Shown: one piece after another, positions 1 through 8,230 of the stretch
Numbering within the stretch: the stretch's first letter is position 1
How the letters are laid out: every line of letters starts with the position of its first letter
Source: Shewanella sp. TC10
Lineage (GTDB): Bacteria > Pseudomonadota > Gammaproteobacteria > Enterobacterales > Shewanellaceae
Reading direction: 5' to 3'
Length of the DNA: 64,000 nucleotides
Assembly (NCBI RefSeq): GCF_009663145.1
Contig: NZ_VKHR01000015.1
Coordinates: forward strand, 78-64,077
Program-made: the position numbers and the translations under genes
The notes under the pieces: generated by a model
Seen by the model: the letters and a program-made list of their open reading frames with translations, nothing else
Told to the model about the DNA's origin: nothing
Databases searched by the model: none

Positions 1-31
1 GTTAATTGCGACAGCGATTAACACCCGAATT

Positions 32-150
32 TGCTTGGTGACAATAGCATTGTGGTCCCACCTGATCCCATCCCGAACTCAGTAGTGAAACGCAATAGCG
101 CCGATGATAGTGTGGGGTCTCCCCATGTGAAAGTAGGTCATTGCCAAGCG
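32..150 (+). rRNA. rrf: 5S ribosomal RNA
   Basis: This is the 5S rRNA of the large ribosomal subunit and the last gene of an rRNA operon whose 16S and 23S genes lie outside the window. The internal stretch GGTCCCACCTGATCCCATCC and the later GTGTGGGGTCTCCCCATG match the universally conserved gammaproteobacterial 5S core. The ends TGCTTGG (from 32) and CCAAGC (near 144-149) pair to close helix I, giving about 119 nt. The exact ends are uncertain by 1-3 nt. Bases 1-31 are the tail of the 23S-5S spacer. Confidence 0.96.
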
Positions 151-177
151 CCTAATTTCTCTTTTAAGAGAGCAGAT

Positions 178-206
178 AGCCCGTTACTGATGTAGCGGGC
201 TTTTTT
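178..206 (+). terminator. Rho-independent terminator of the rRNA operon
   Basis: A 10-bp stem (AGCCCGTTAC pairing with GTAGCGGGCT, one G-T wobble) with a TGAT loop is followed at once by a run of T. It lies 28 nt after the 5S gene. Confidence 0.93.
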
Positions 207-253
207 GTGTTTGTTATTTGAGCGAGCTATCTAATCTAGCAGCTTATTGAATA

Positions 254-360
254 GATAGTGCAGACGATATGCCCATGTAAAAGCAGGTTATTGCCAAGTG
301 CCAAATTTCACTTAATTGAGAGCAGATAGCCCGTTACTTACGTATCGGACTTTTTTGTGT
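254..360 (+). pseudogene. Decayed duplicate of the 5S 3' end plus terminator
   Basis: This stretch aligns colinearly with 106-210, the last third of the 5S gene plus its trailer and terminator. Shared landmarks in order are GATAGTG, CCCATGT, GGT-ATTGCCAAG, a TTTCnCTT tract, GAGAGCAGATAGCCCGTTAC and TTTTTTGTGT. The 5S part carries many substitutions (for example CCAAGTG for CCAAGCG), and the terminator stem has two mismatches. The first two thirds of a 5S gene are missing, so it cannot make a functional 5S RNA. It looks like the remnant of a tandem second 5S gene, an arrangement seen at the ends of some rRNA operons. Confidence 0.8.
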
Positions 361-520
361 CTTTACTTAGGTACAAATACGAATAAGGATAAATCGCTAA
401 TTAACTTCTATCACTAAGGCTACAGAGGTTATCGATATCGGTTATAGCAGAGGGGCTGGATGAACAATAGCTTAGTGATGAATGTAAATTTCACCACTTG
501 ATTGATAGAATATCTCGATA
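361..520. other. Gap between rRNA operon and mutT, nothing recognised
   Basis: No ORF, RNA gene or strong hairpin is seen. No clear terminator for the leftward mutT operon could be found here. Confidence 0.5.
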
Positions 521-916
521 TCAAAGGTTAAGCTGTCTTATCTTATCTAAGATAGGTAAGTTAGCTTCTGGGAAGTCAAAGAGTTCTAACTCCTCACTAT
601 TGACCCATTGTACTTTTTGTCCTTCTAAACCTTGCCCTGCACCTTTAAATTGTTTAACAAGGTGAATATCTAGTAAAACATGCTTATCAGGGTAATTATG
701 AGAGATATCCATGAATGCTTCTGTTGAAGCTACATCTAAGTTAACTTCTTCTTTAAGCTCTCTAATAAGCGCTTGTGTGACTGTTTCACCTTTTTCCACT
801 TTACCACCAGGAAACTCCCATTTACCGCCTTGGTGAAGATGCTCTGGACGCTTTGCTAATAAAATTTGTTGTTCAGTATTTATTATGATGCCAACTGCCA
901 CATGTATTCTTTTCAT
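521..916 (-). CDS. mutT: 8-oxo-dGTP diphosphatase MutT
   Basis: MutT hydrolyses 8-oxo-dGTP to the monophosphate, cleaning the nucleotide pool and preventing A:T to C:G transversions. The 131-aa protein is a single Nudix domain of normal MutT length. The Nudix box runs from G38 to about L60, with E44, R52, E53, E56 and E57 all present for metal binding and catalysis. The usual glycine near the end of the box is Asn59, a small deviation. The early segment VAVGIII and the AKRPEHLHQGGKWEFPGGK stretch are typical of MutT. It is the last gene of the leftward pilB-pilC-pilD-coaE-zapD-yacG-mutT series, a gene order common in gammaproteobacteria. Confidence 0.95.
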   Translation of the reverse strand: MKRIHVAVGIIINTEQQILLAKRPEHLHQGGKWEFPGGKVEKGETVTQALIRELKEEVNLDVASTEAFMDISHNYPDKHVLLDIHLVKQFKGAGQGLEGQKVQWVNSEELELFDFPEANLPILDKIRQLNL

Positions 917-931
917 TTATAAGTACCAATT

Positions 932-1141
932 CTAGTGTTTAAAAAAGTCGCCTTCATCAAAACCTTCAGTATCTAAGGTTTCATGATCAAACTCTGGCTT
1001 AACTGGAATGGTGTGCTTTTCACTTGCCCAATCACCTAAATCAATCATTTTGCAGCGTTCACTACAAAAAGGTTTGAATTTTGATTCTTGCTCCCAAATT
1101 ACTTCAGCTTGGCAAATCGGACATTTTACAGAAATAGGCAT
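932..1141 (-). CDS. yacG: Zinc-binding DNA gyrase inhibitor YacG
   Basis: YacG is a small zinc protein that binds GyrB and inhibits gyrase supercoiling in E. coli. The 69-aa product has the family signature CPIC (C7, C10) followed by FCSERC (C26, C30), which form one zinc site, then IDLGDWASE, a block shared with E. coli YacG. An in-frame GTG extends the ORF to 1153. I chose the ATG at 1141 because it gives the family's usual N-terminus ([10 protein letters not shown]) and has a GAG about 9 nt upstream. It sits between zapD and mutT as in many relatives. The acidic C-terminal tail is also typical. Confidence 0.93.
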   Translation of the reverse strand: MPISVKCPICQAEVIWEQESKFKPFCSERCKMIDLGDWASEKHTIPVKPEFDHETLDTEGFDEGDFFKH

Positions 1142-1181
1142 AAATGATCTCACTAATAAATATAGAGTGATCCTAAAGAAT

Positions 1182-1919
1182 TTAGTTACAAGTAGCTAGC
1201 TTGAATTTGACTAATTTATCAGTATGTTTTTGATTTTCGAAATCGACAAAGTGGATTGCATATCTATTTTTATGGCCGCTAATAGTTGGGTAGCAATATT
1301 GAGTGTGCTCGATTTGAACTCTAATTAAAGATAAGGTTTGCGGACTATTACCTTGATAAAACCCTTGGTGAGCTTCTGTGCTTCTAAATTCTGCAGTACT
1401 TCTAGTGAGTTCTAGTAAAAGTTTAATGGGCTTAAGAATAGGCAAAAAATTATCAAGCCAAGATCTTAAATCTTCCTGTCTTTTATCCCAGGGTTTGGCT
1501 AGCCAAAAGTGTAGTTGTGGTAAATCAAAGTTACAACAGGCACCAGGCATGCCAAATCTTTGTTTTAAAGCAGCAATAAATCGATCTTGTTTTAAGTGGC
1601 AACCAATTCTTTCATTAGTTTGCAAAGGGCCTTTAGAGGCGTGAAGTTGATCTATTATGTTTTGTATTTGTGGTTTATCAACATGAGGCAAAGCATGCCA
1701 TTTTGTTAAAACGATTAGTTGTTTTTCTATATCTTTGAGAATATCAGAGCGGTAATCGCACCTATCTGTTAATTCTGCTAATGAGAAAAGGGGATAAAAA
1801 CAGTGGTGTTGATTGTCAATTTCTGTATGGTGATTTAATTGATCCGCTAAATATTCTAGGCGTAGATAGCTTCTAGTTTTTTCATTTAACGGTTGTTCGT
1901 ATATTAAATCGTTATTCAT
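1182..1919 (-). CDS. zapD: Cell division protein ZapD
   Basis: ZapD (formerly YacF, DUF1342) cross-links FtsZ protofilaments and stabilises the cytokinetic ring in the cytoplasm. The 245-aa protein is the family's usual length. It carries the conserved opening [18 protein letters not shown], the central GxCCNFDLPxLHFWL block, and the C-terminal YPxISGHKxRYAIxF block. It lies 9 nt downstream of coaE, so the two are probably co-transcribed and possibly translationally coupled. There are no membrane segments or signal peptide. Confidence 0.96.
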   Translation of the reverse strand: MNNDLIYEQPLNEKTRSYLRLEYLADQLNHHTEIDNQHHCFYPLFSLAELTDRCDYRSDILKDIEKQLIVLTKWHALPHVDKPQIQNIIDQLHASKGPLQTNERIGCHLKQDRFIAALKQRFGMPGACCNFDLPQLHFWLAKPWDKRQEDLRSWLDNFLPILKPIKLLLELTRSTAEFRSTEAHQGFYQGNSPQTLSLIRVQIEHTQYCYPTISGHKNRYAIHFVDFENQKHTDKLVKFKLATCN

Positions 1920-1928
1920 TGTTTTTAT

Positions 1929-2534
1929 CTATGCTGATGAAGCTTGAGCTAAATATTTCAAATGTAATAACTGAACAGTGTTTCGTAATTCTTCGGGAGA
2001 CTGAGTATTGTCGATGACATTATCAGCCTGTTTAAGTCTTAATTCTCTACTCATCTGTCGGTTAAGAATCTTCTTAACTTCAGTTGAATTTACCCCATCT
2101 CGCTTTGCTGTTCTAGCTATCTGTTCGTGTGGTGGAATATCCACCACTAAAGTCGTATTGACTAAACTATCTAACCCATTCTCAAATAGCAAGGGAACAA
2201 TCATAATTACATAAGGAGACGTAGCATTTTCTACTGCATTGAGCATATGACTTCTTATTAGAGGATGTAGCAGATTATTTAACCATTGCCTTTCAGTTTC
2301 ATTGTTAAATATCTTAATGCGTAGTTTTGCTCTATCTAAGGAGCCGCTGTCATCAATGACTTCAGAGCCAAAGTGTGAGGTTATTTTTTTAAACCCATCA
2401 GTGCCTTTTTCTACTACTTCGCGGGCTATAACATCTGCATCGACTAGTTCAATTCCTAGATCAAAAAATTGATTCGCGATAGTTGTTTTCCCCGAACCAA
2501 TTCCGCCTGTTAGACCCACAATAAAGTCTGCCAT
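1929..2534 (-). CDS. coaE: Dephospho-CoA kinase
   Basis: CoaE phosphorylates the 3'-OH of dephospho-CoA, the last step of coenzyme A synthesis. The 201-aa protein opens with a Walker A loop, GGIGSGKTT, at residues 10-18, followed by DADVIAREV, the conserved substrate-site region, and HPLIR in the middle. The length matches the family. It starts 15 nt after pilD and runs into zapD with a 9-nt gap. The pilD-coaE-zapD-yacG linkage is a well-known gammaproteobacterial arrangement. Confidence 0.96.
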   Translation of the reverse strand: MADFIVGLTGGIGSGKTTIANQFFDLGIELVDADVIAREVVEKGTDGFKKITSHFGSEVIDDSGSLDRAKLRIKIFNNETERQWLNNLLHPLIRSHMLNAVENATSPYVIMIVPLLFENGLDSLVNTTLVVDIPPHEQIARTAKRDGVNSTEVKKILNRQMSRELRLKQADNVIDNTQSPEELRNTVQLLHLKYLAQASSA

Positions 2535-2549
2535 AGGTTACTCCAAACC

Positions 2550-3476
2550 CTAAAGAGTACCTAAATACCAATTAATGATATCTTGACCCCAGACAAGCGC
2601 AACCCAGCCGGCAATGGCTATGTATGGGCCAAAAGGAATAGGGTTTTCTCTGGTTAGTTTTTTAGTGAGCATCATAGATATACCAATGATTGCGCCAACT
2701 AATGATGAAAGGAGAATAATTAAAGGTAGAAATTGCCAGCCTAACCAAGCACCAAATACGGCAAGTAATTTAAAGTCACCATAGCCCATACCTTCTTTGC
2801 CTGTTGCTAGTTTAAATAGCCAAAAAACAGACCAAAGACTCAGGTAACCTGCAGCAGCACCAATAACTGCATCTGTTGGGCTAGCATAAACGCCTTTAAG
2901 GTTAATAATTAGTCCTAACCATAAAATAGGCAGGGTTAGTTGATCAGGCAGCAGCATTTCATCTAAATCAATACCAGTTAATGCAACTAAGACAAAGGTT
3001 AGAATTGATGCATATAAAAACTGCCAAGTTGGGCCAAAGTGCCAAGCGAGTGTTGCTACTAAAAGACCCGTTATTAATTCAAATACTGGATATCTTGCGC
3101 TGATCGATGTCTTACAATTGGCACATTTACCACCGATCATTAACCAACCTAAAATCGGTATATTATGCCAAGGCTTAATATCTGCTTTACATTTAGGGCA
3201 AGCAGAACCTGGAACAACTAGGTTATATTTTTCAGGGTATTGATCTATGGGCTTATTTAGCCTTTTCTCGCCCACTTCTTTGACGATATCAGGGTGATAC
3301 TCAGATAAATAATAATTACACTCACTTTGCCATTCACGTTTCATCATCACCGGAAAGCGGTGAATGACAACGTTTAGAAAGCTGCCAATGGTGGCAGCAA
3401 AAATAAAGCTGATTGAAATAAAGAGCCAAGGAGATTGGCTCATAGAGCTTATAAAACTATTAATAAAATCATTCAT
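2550..3476 (-). CDS. pilD: Type IV prepilin peptidase / N-methyltransferase
   Basis: PilD is an inner-membrane aspartyl protease. It cleaves the short leader of type IV prepilins and type II secretion pseudopilins after the conserved Gly, then N-methylates the new first residue. The 308-aa protein has the cytoplasmic zinc motif with paired CxxC at C93/C96 and C118/C121. Two conserved aspartate regions follow, GIDLDEMLLPDQ near residues 168-179 and GYGDFK near 230, within several hydrophobic helices. It follows pilC by 35 nt. No other prepilin peptidase is in the window, so it likely serves PilA and also the Msh prepilins 55 kb away. That second role is inference. Confidence 0.96.
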   Translation of the reverse strand: MNDFINSFISSMSQSPWLFISISFIFAATIGSFLNVVIHRFPVMMKREWQSECNYYLSEYHPDIVKEVGEKRLNKPIDQYPEKYNLVVPGSACPKCKADIKPWHNIPILGWLMIGGKCANCKTSISARYPVFELITGLLVATLAWHFGPTWQFLYASILTFVLVALTGIDLDEMLLPDQLTLPILWLGLIINLKGVYASPTDAVIGAAAGYLSLWSVFWLFKLATGKEGMGYGDFKLLAVFGAWLGWQFLPLIILLSSLVGAIIGISMMLTKKLTRENPIPFGPYIAIAGWVALVWGQDIINWYLGTL

Positions 3477-3511
3477 AATTATTATTCTTATTTTTTATTA
3501 ATTATTATCTG

Positions 3512-4786
3512 TTAACCGACAACATTGCCCATTTCAAAGATTGGTAAATACATACCGATAATTAATCCACCAACAATGGTACCAATAACTACCATCATAA
3601 TCGGTTCAATCAAGCTAGATAAACCATCGACTGCATCATCAACCTGCATTTCATAAATATTGGCAACTTTATTAAGCATATCATCTAGTCCGCCCGACTC
3701 TTCGCCAATCATTACCATTTGAATCAGCATATCTGGAAACAAGCCAGTTGTGCGCATAGCAACATTCATCTGCATGCCTGACATAACTTCTTGTCGTACT
3801 TTTAATAATGCTTTCTTATATACGGCGTTACCAGAAGCCCCTGCTGCAGATTCTAAACCATCAATCAATGGAACACCGGCCGAGAAGGTGGTAGCCAAAG
3901 TTCGTGCAAACCTTGACATAGCAGCTTTATGTAAAATGTTACCAATCGCAGGTATTTTAAGTAGAGCTTCATCGACTCTATCACGAAAGGCTTGTGAGTT
4001 TCTGTGTGCGCGCCTAAACAAAAATATTCCTATTACTATGGCTATTGCAAAATAATACCAAGAACTTTGTAGCCACTCCGAAATACTAATAATCAATTGT
4101 GTAAATGCAGGTAATTCAGCGCCAAATCCATTAAAAATTTCTTCAAATTGCGGTACGACAAACAATAACAGCAATACAGTAACTGCAATAGCAACCACGA
4201 CAACTGCAGCAGGATAGAACATGGCTTTTTTAATTTTGGATTTAAGTGCTTCGGCTTTTTCTCTGTAAGTAGCAATACGATCAAATACAGCATCCAAAGA
4301 ACCTGAATGTTCACCAGCAGCAACTAAATCTACATATAGGTCATCAAAATATTGCCTATGTGGCCTTAAGGCATCAGATAGCGGGATACCTGATTGAACA
4401 TCTGAAAGGATAGTACTCAGCAACTCTCTAACTTTGGCTTTTTCATGGCCTTTGCCTAAGAGTTCTATCGTTGTTACTAAAGGTACGCCAGCAGACAGCA
4501 TTGTTGATATTTGACGCGTAATCATCGCAATATCCATTGCAGTGATTTTCTTTTCCGACTTGAACAAAGGGGTTGCTTTTTTGCGCACTCCCTTGGGAGT
4601 CACGCCTTGTGCTTTTAATACACTTCGGATCTCGGCAATCGACGCACCACGGAGTTCACCTGAAGTGCGTTGACCGTCTCTATTGACGCCCTTCCACTCA
4701 AAGGTAAAAGTTTTTGGTTGGTGTTTCGTATCTTTTTTAGATTTTTTGTTTATTGATGGTTTTCTTCTTGCTGATGCTGTTGCCAT
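3512..4786 (-). CDS. pilC: Type IV pilus inner-membrane platform protein PilC
   Basis: PilC is the integral membrane platform on which the PilB ATPase drives PilA assembly. The 424-aa protein has a basic N-terminal extension, then two tandem T2SSF domains. Each has a conserved helical bundle (the TRQISTMLSAGVPL block in the first, the SRFARTLATTFSAGVPL block in the second). Hydrophobic segments lie near residues 190-215, 245-265 and 395-415. It is encoded between pilB (58-nt gap) and pilD (35-nt gap). A paralogue, mshG, serves the MSHA system at 56.7 kb. Confidence 0.95.
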   Translation of the reverse strand: MATASARRKPSINKKSKKDTKHQPKTFTFEWKGVNRDGQRTSGELRGASIAEIRSVLKAQGVTPKGVRKKATPLFKSEKKITAMDIAMITRQISTMLSAGVPLVTTIELLGKGHEKAKVRELLSTILSDVQSGIPLSDALRPHRQYFDDLYVDLVAAGEHSGSLDAVFDRIATYREKAEALKSKIKKAMFYPAAVVVVAIAVTVLLLLFVVPQFEEIFNGFGAELPAFTQLIISISEWLQSSWYYFAIAIVIGIFLFRRAHRNSQAFRDRVDEALLKIPAIGNILHKAAMSRFARTLATTFSAGVPLIDGLESAAGASGNAVYKKALLKVRQEVMSGMQMNVAMRTTGLFPDMLIQMVMIGEESGGLDDMLNKVANIYEMQVDDAVDGLSSLIEPIMMVVIGTIVGGLIIGMYLPIFEMGNVVG

Positions 4787-4844
4787 AAAGCAAATCCCTT
4801 TTTATTTATTATGTGCAATGCTGATGATGAAAAGAGCATCCAAA

Positions 4845-6554
4845 CTAACTAAAACTAGTTACCCGGTTTACCTCAGCGATGCTGGTAATTCCTTTGGTGA
4901 CTTTTAATAATCCAGATAAGCGTAAATCCCTCATTCCACTAGCTTCTGCTTGTTTTGCTATTTGTAAGGAGTTGCCGCCTTCCATAATTGTTCTTGCAAT
5001 CTCATCGGTCATTTTCATCACTTCGTAAATCCCGACACGTCCCTTGTAGCCACCTGAACAATGGTCGCAACCAATAGGTTTAAAGACAGTAAAACCGTTA
5101 GAGATTGAGTTTTCAGTAAAACCTAAGCGCTGAAGTTCTTCTACAGGCACATCTTCAGGCGCTTTACATTCTGGGCATAAACGCCTTGCTAAGCGCTGTG
5201 CGATAATCAGGTTAACGGAGCTGGCAATATTATAACCAGGCACTCCCATATTGATTAAACGTGTTAATGTTTCTGCGGCTGAGTTTGTATGCAGAGTTGA
5301 TAATACCAAGTGGCCAGTTTGTGCTGCTTTAATGGCGATTTCTGCCGTTTCTAAATCACGAATTTCACCCACCATCACCACATCTGGATCTTGACGTAAA
5401 AATGAACGAAGCGCCGAAGCAAAGGTTAAACCGGCTTTTAAATTAATGTGTACTTGGTTTACGCCCTCTAAGTTAATTTCAACAGGATCTTCTGCGGTGG
5501 ATATATTACGCTCTTCGGTGTTAAGAATATTAAGGCCAGTATAAAGGGATACGGTTTTACCAGAGCCGGTTGGCCCTGTTACAAGGATCATTCCTTGAGG
5601 TTTGGCGAGCATTTCTTCATAAAGTAATCGCTGATCATCTTCATAACCTAGCTTTTCAATACCCAGTTGAGCTGACGATGAGTCTAAAATACGCATTACA
5701 ATTTTTTCGCCCCAAATAGTGGGCAAAGTACTGACACGGAAATCGATAGATTTAGTACGTGACAGTTTCATTTTAATCCGGCCATCTTGCGGCACACGCC
5801 GTTCAGCGATATCAAGTTTCGACATCACTTTTAAGCGGGCAGAAATCCGGCTTGAAAGGTTAACAGGGGGTTCAGAAACCTCATGTAAGATACCATCAAT
5901 ACGAAAGCGAATACGGTAACGTTTCTCGTAAGGTTCAAAATGTAAATCTGACGCTCCTTTTCTGATGGCGTCGGTCAGAATTTTGTTGATATATATGACA
6001 ATGGGGGCATCATCGCTACTTTCAGCTTGCTCTTCTTCGCGCTTGTCAGTGTCTGTAACCTCAATACCCGCAAGAGCTTCTTCATCCATACCATCAAGAC
6101 CTAAGCCTGAAATGTCGTCTTCAAGTACTTTTTCTAGAATGGCATTCAGCTTGTCATCTTCTACAATAATCGCTTCGGCGTGAAGCCCAAGGCTAAATTG
6201 AAAGTCTTCTAAAGCTGCAATATTCGTAGGGTCTGATGTAGCAATGTAAAGTCGATTGCTGCGCTTAAATAAGGGGAGGCAACTATGGTTAGCAATTAGC
6301 TTTTTATTGAGGATTTCTTCAGGAATATTGGAAACATCAAATTCTGATAGATCTAATAAAGGTGTGCCATATTCCTCATAGCACAGCTCCGCAATTTCTC
6401 TTGAAGTGAGTAGTTTGGATTGGATAATCGCTGTAACTAGTGAGGTTTTAGATTTCCTTGATTGGGCAATAACTAAAGCAATTTGCTCTTCTGTTAGCAA
6501 ATTTTTTCGAATAAATAAGGTAGAAAGACCTAAATTTAACCCCGATGATGGCAT
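4845..6554 (-). CDS. pilB: Type IV pilus assembly ATPase PilB
   Basis: PilB is the hexameric cytoplasmic ATPase that powers pilus extension. The protein has an N-terminal T2SSE_N region, Walker [13 protein letters not shown], the Asp box and [12 protein letters not shown] (Walker B region). A C-terminal tetracysteine zinc motif follows (CPEC and CDHC separated by about 35 residues). The open frame extends upstream to a TTG at 6623, next to the pilA terminator. I prefer the ATG at 6554 (569 aa, close to known PilB lengths); the ATG at 6575 is also possible, and neither has a strong Shine-Dalgarno. Unlike MshE, its N-terminal region lacks clear RLG...Q c-di-GMP-binding motifs. Confidence 0.94.
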   Translation of the reverse strand: MPSSGLNLGLSTLFIRKNLLTEEQIALVIAQSRKSKTSLVTAIIQSKLLTSREIAELCYEEYGTPLLDLSEFDVSNIPEEILNKKLIANHSCLPLFKRSNRLYIATSDPTNIAALEDFQFSLGLHAEAIIVEDDKLNAILEKVLEDDISGLGLDGMDEEALAGIEVTDTDKREEEQAESSDDAPIVIYINKILTDAIRKGASDLHFEPYEKRYRIRFRIDGILHEVSEPPVNLSSRISARLKVMSKLDIAERRVPQDGRIKMKLSRTKSIDFRVSTLPTIWGEKIVMRILDSSSAQLGIEKLGYEDDQRLLYEEMLAKPQGMILVTGPTGSGKTVSLYTGLNILNTEERNISTAEDPVEINLEGVNQVHINLKAGLTFASALRSFLRQDPDVVMVGEIRDLETAEIAIKAAQTGHLVLSTLHTNSAAETLTRLINMGVPGYNIASSVNLIIAQRLARRLCPECKAPEDVPVEELQRLGFTENSISNGFTVFKPIGCDHCSGGYKGRVGIYEVMKMTDEIARTIMEGGNSLQIAKQAEASGMRDLRLSGLLKVTKGITSIAEVNRVTSFS

Positions 6555-6621
6555 ATTTTTTGGCTCAGCTAACATAATGATATATTTGATTATGGCACAA
6601 TAAAGACTGTCTTCCAAAGAC

Positions 6622-6648
6622 AAAAAAAGGCAGCATATAGCTGCCTTT
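6622..6648 (-). terminator. Rho-independent terminator between pilA and pilB
   Basis: GGCAGC-ATATA-GCTGCC with flanking AAA/TTT forms the stem. On the minus strand it is followed by seven T (plus-strand A run 6622-6628). It lies 20 nt past the pilA stop and would uncouple abundant pilA mRNA from pilBCD, perhaps with read-through. Confidence 0.9.
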
Positions 6649-6667
6649 AAGCATGATTACTTTGCGA

Positions 6668-7111
6668 CTAAGGAGCAACAGCTGCGCCACAGCTTCCAGG
6701 TCTAAATTTGGCTTCTAAATCTGTTGTACAACCCCAAACGCCTTCAGCAGTTCTTGTTAGTGTAAGCTTTTTACCTTTAAACTTATCCGCATTACCACCA
6801 ACCGCAGTACATTCGATAACAGTTGTTCCTGTTAACGCTATGTCACAATAAGTGCCACCTGTAGCTGTTTGACCGATGTAACCTGCGTCAGTAGCAGTCA
6901 CTGAAGGTGCTTTCCCTTCGTTGACTGCGATTTCAAATGCAGATTTTAATCCCGAAATTTCAGAGTAAGCAGATCCAGCTTGTGACTTAACTGTGTAATC
7001 TTGGTAAGCAGGCAATGCGATTGCTGCAAGAATACCGATGATCGCTACTACGATCATTAATTCAATAAGAGTAAAACCCTTAGCGTTTTTGATTTGGTTA
7101 ATGCTTTTCAT
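6668..7111 (-). CDS. pilA: Type IV major pilin PilA
   Basis: PilA is the structural subunit of the type IVa pilus. The 147-aa prepilin has an 12-residue basic leader ending in Gly, then [20 protein letters not shown], the classic N-methylated hydrophobic helix with Glu at mature position 5. The globular domain has four cysteines (in TYCD, IECT, WGCT and GSCG), consistent with two disulfides. PilD processing and PilB/PilC assembly are expected from the adjacent genes. The upstream leader contains two strong hairpins (7173-7223), and a terminator follows directly, so pilA probably has its own transcript. Confidence 0.97.
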   Translation of the reverse strand: MKSINQIKNAKGFTLIELMIVVAIIGILAAIALPAYQDYTVKSQAGSAYSEISGLKSAFEIAVNEGKAPSVTATDAGYIGQTATGGTYCDIALTGTTVIECTAVGGNADKFKGKKLTLTRTAEGVWGCTTDLEAKFRPGSCGAAVAP

Positions 7112-7172
7112 TTTTTATCTCTCTCTTTTGTGATGCTTTAGTGTTGCTTCGGGTTTGTTCTTATCCTTGAAA

Positions 7173-7206
7173 CTTAATATTATTAAAGGCCCTTAATAAT
7201 GTTAAG
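7173..7206 (-). promoter_or_regulatory. 34-bp inverted repeat in the pilA leader
   Basis: Arms of 14 bp (CTTAATATTATTAA and TTAATAATGTTAAG) match with one mismatch around the 6-nt centre AGGCCC. The element ends 61 nt upstream of the pilA ATG. If transcribed, it forms a stable AU-rich stem-loop in the 5' UTR; if not, it is a symmetric protein site. There is no U-run to make it a standard terminator. Confidence 0.6.
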
Positions 7207-7223
7207 TGGTGTCCTATCACCAC
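7206..7223 (-). promoter_or_regulatory. GTGGTG/CACCAC hairpin abutting the pilA leader dyad
   Basis: A perfect 6-bp stem with loop TCCTAT directly abuts the larger inverted repeat at 7173-7206, sharing one base. Together they would form two consecutive hairpins in the pilA leader RNA. Confidence 0.5.
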
Positions 7224-7393
7224 AATCCTTCCGACATTAGTAAACTAGTGTGTTCTTATTAAAATGGTTAATGCTGCCAGTTTGCGTTCTGAAATAACTC
7301 ACCATTTCTGGATAATATATCAGCCTCACTGTTACATTAGTGTTAAAGAATAGAGCAGTGTTCGAGTATTCGCCACTCTGTCTTCAACAACAA

Positions 7394-7425
7394 TTAGTGA
7401 AGTAACATTGTTGTTACATCGCTAA
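7394..7425. repeat. 32-bp dyad-symmetric element upstream of pilA
   Basis: The arms TTAGTGAAGTAACA and TGTTACATCGCTAA match at 12 of 14 positions around TTGT, and the inner GTAACA/TGTTAC is perfect. It lies about 280 bp before the pilA start. It is a candidate operator; the binding protein is unknown. Confidence 0.45.
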
Positions 7426-7845
7426 TGGAGTGCTGGGTTCAAAGTTCACATTTGAAAACAGCTTATCAAAGCAATCGACTGTTACACTCATAACACTTTG
7501 AAAAGCAATTTGTTAAATGCTGAGTTTGAACTTTAACTCACCTGTAGTGAACGTTATTATAAAGTTACCAAAAAGGGAATACTTTATCGGGTTAAAGTGT
7601 GAAAAAAAGGCTTTTTGATAGGTTTTTAACGTTTAGTGGGGAGTGTTTGTTAACATTTTTATGACAGGTTTGCGGTGTATTGAATAATAATTGACTGTCA
7701 GAATGAAAAGTCAAAATTCTGGCTGTTAAAAATAGATGAAAATTTGATGAATATATAGAAATTAGTATTATATATATGAGCATGAATTAATGGTATGACC
7801 TCTTAGGTTATTTCATTTGGGGCTTGGCTTTATTTGATGGCAATT

Positions 7846-8035
7846 ATTAGTCAGCTCAAAGATTAGTCTGCTCAAAAAATTGCTCTTATTACGTGCTATT
7901 GGTTTTTAATTTAATTATTCATTTTCTCTATATAAATGTAGTAGATTTTATTTTTCAATTAAGTCACTTTTCAATTGAGTCATTCTTAATAAGAAATTTT
8001 GAGTTAGAGGCTTTAGATAAGAGATTTTAGATAGG
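7846..8035. repeat. Short imperfect tandem duplications
   Basis: Three separate adjacent 14-16-bp pairs are visible: ATTAGTCAGCTCAAAG followed by ATTAGTCTGCTCAAAA (7846-7877), TTTTCAATTAAGTCAC followed by TTTTCAATTGAGTCAT (near 7951-7983), and TTTAGATAAGAGA followed by TTTAGATAGGTGG (near 8011-8038). Each pair is unrelated to the others in sequence but has a similar period. Confidence 0.6.
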
Positions 8036-8085
8036 TGGTTTCGGTTAGGTTGCTTTCTGATAACTCGCTTTGAGATTAATGATTA

Positions 8086-8108
8086 AAAGCCTGTGCAATA
8101 CAGGCTTT
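8086..8108 (-). terminator. Terminator-like hairpin downstream of nadC
   Basis: AAAGCCTG-TGCAATA-CAGGCTTT forms an 8-bp stem. On the minus strand it is followed only by a short TTTTAAT tract. It lies about 245 nt past the nadC stop and is the best candidate for its terminator. Confidence 0.5.
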
Positions 8109-8230
8109 AGTTTGAGAGTGAAATTGTCTTCAGTTTTATTGCTAAAAGCACTTGCTTGCGAAGCTATTGGCTTTCAATTCACCCGCTCATGCATTGGTTC
8201 ATTGACGAGCTCTTGACTCGGACTCCTGAA

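Noticed and set aside
7206..7260. Sigma-54 promoter for pilA
   Set aside because: I looked for the TGGCAC-N5-TTGC pattern on the minus strand upstream of pilA and found no acceptable match with correct spacing.
7592..7783. 63-codon minus-strand frame between pilA and nadC
   Set aside because: The product is an AT-rich, hydrophobic, unstructured-looking sequence with no ribosome-binding site or family likeness; it fits a chance frame in an AT-rich spacer.
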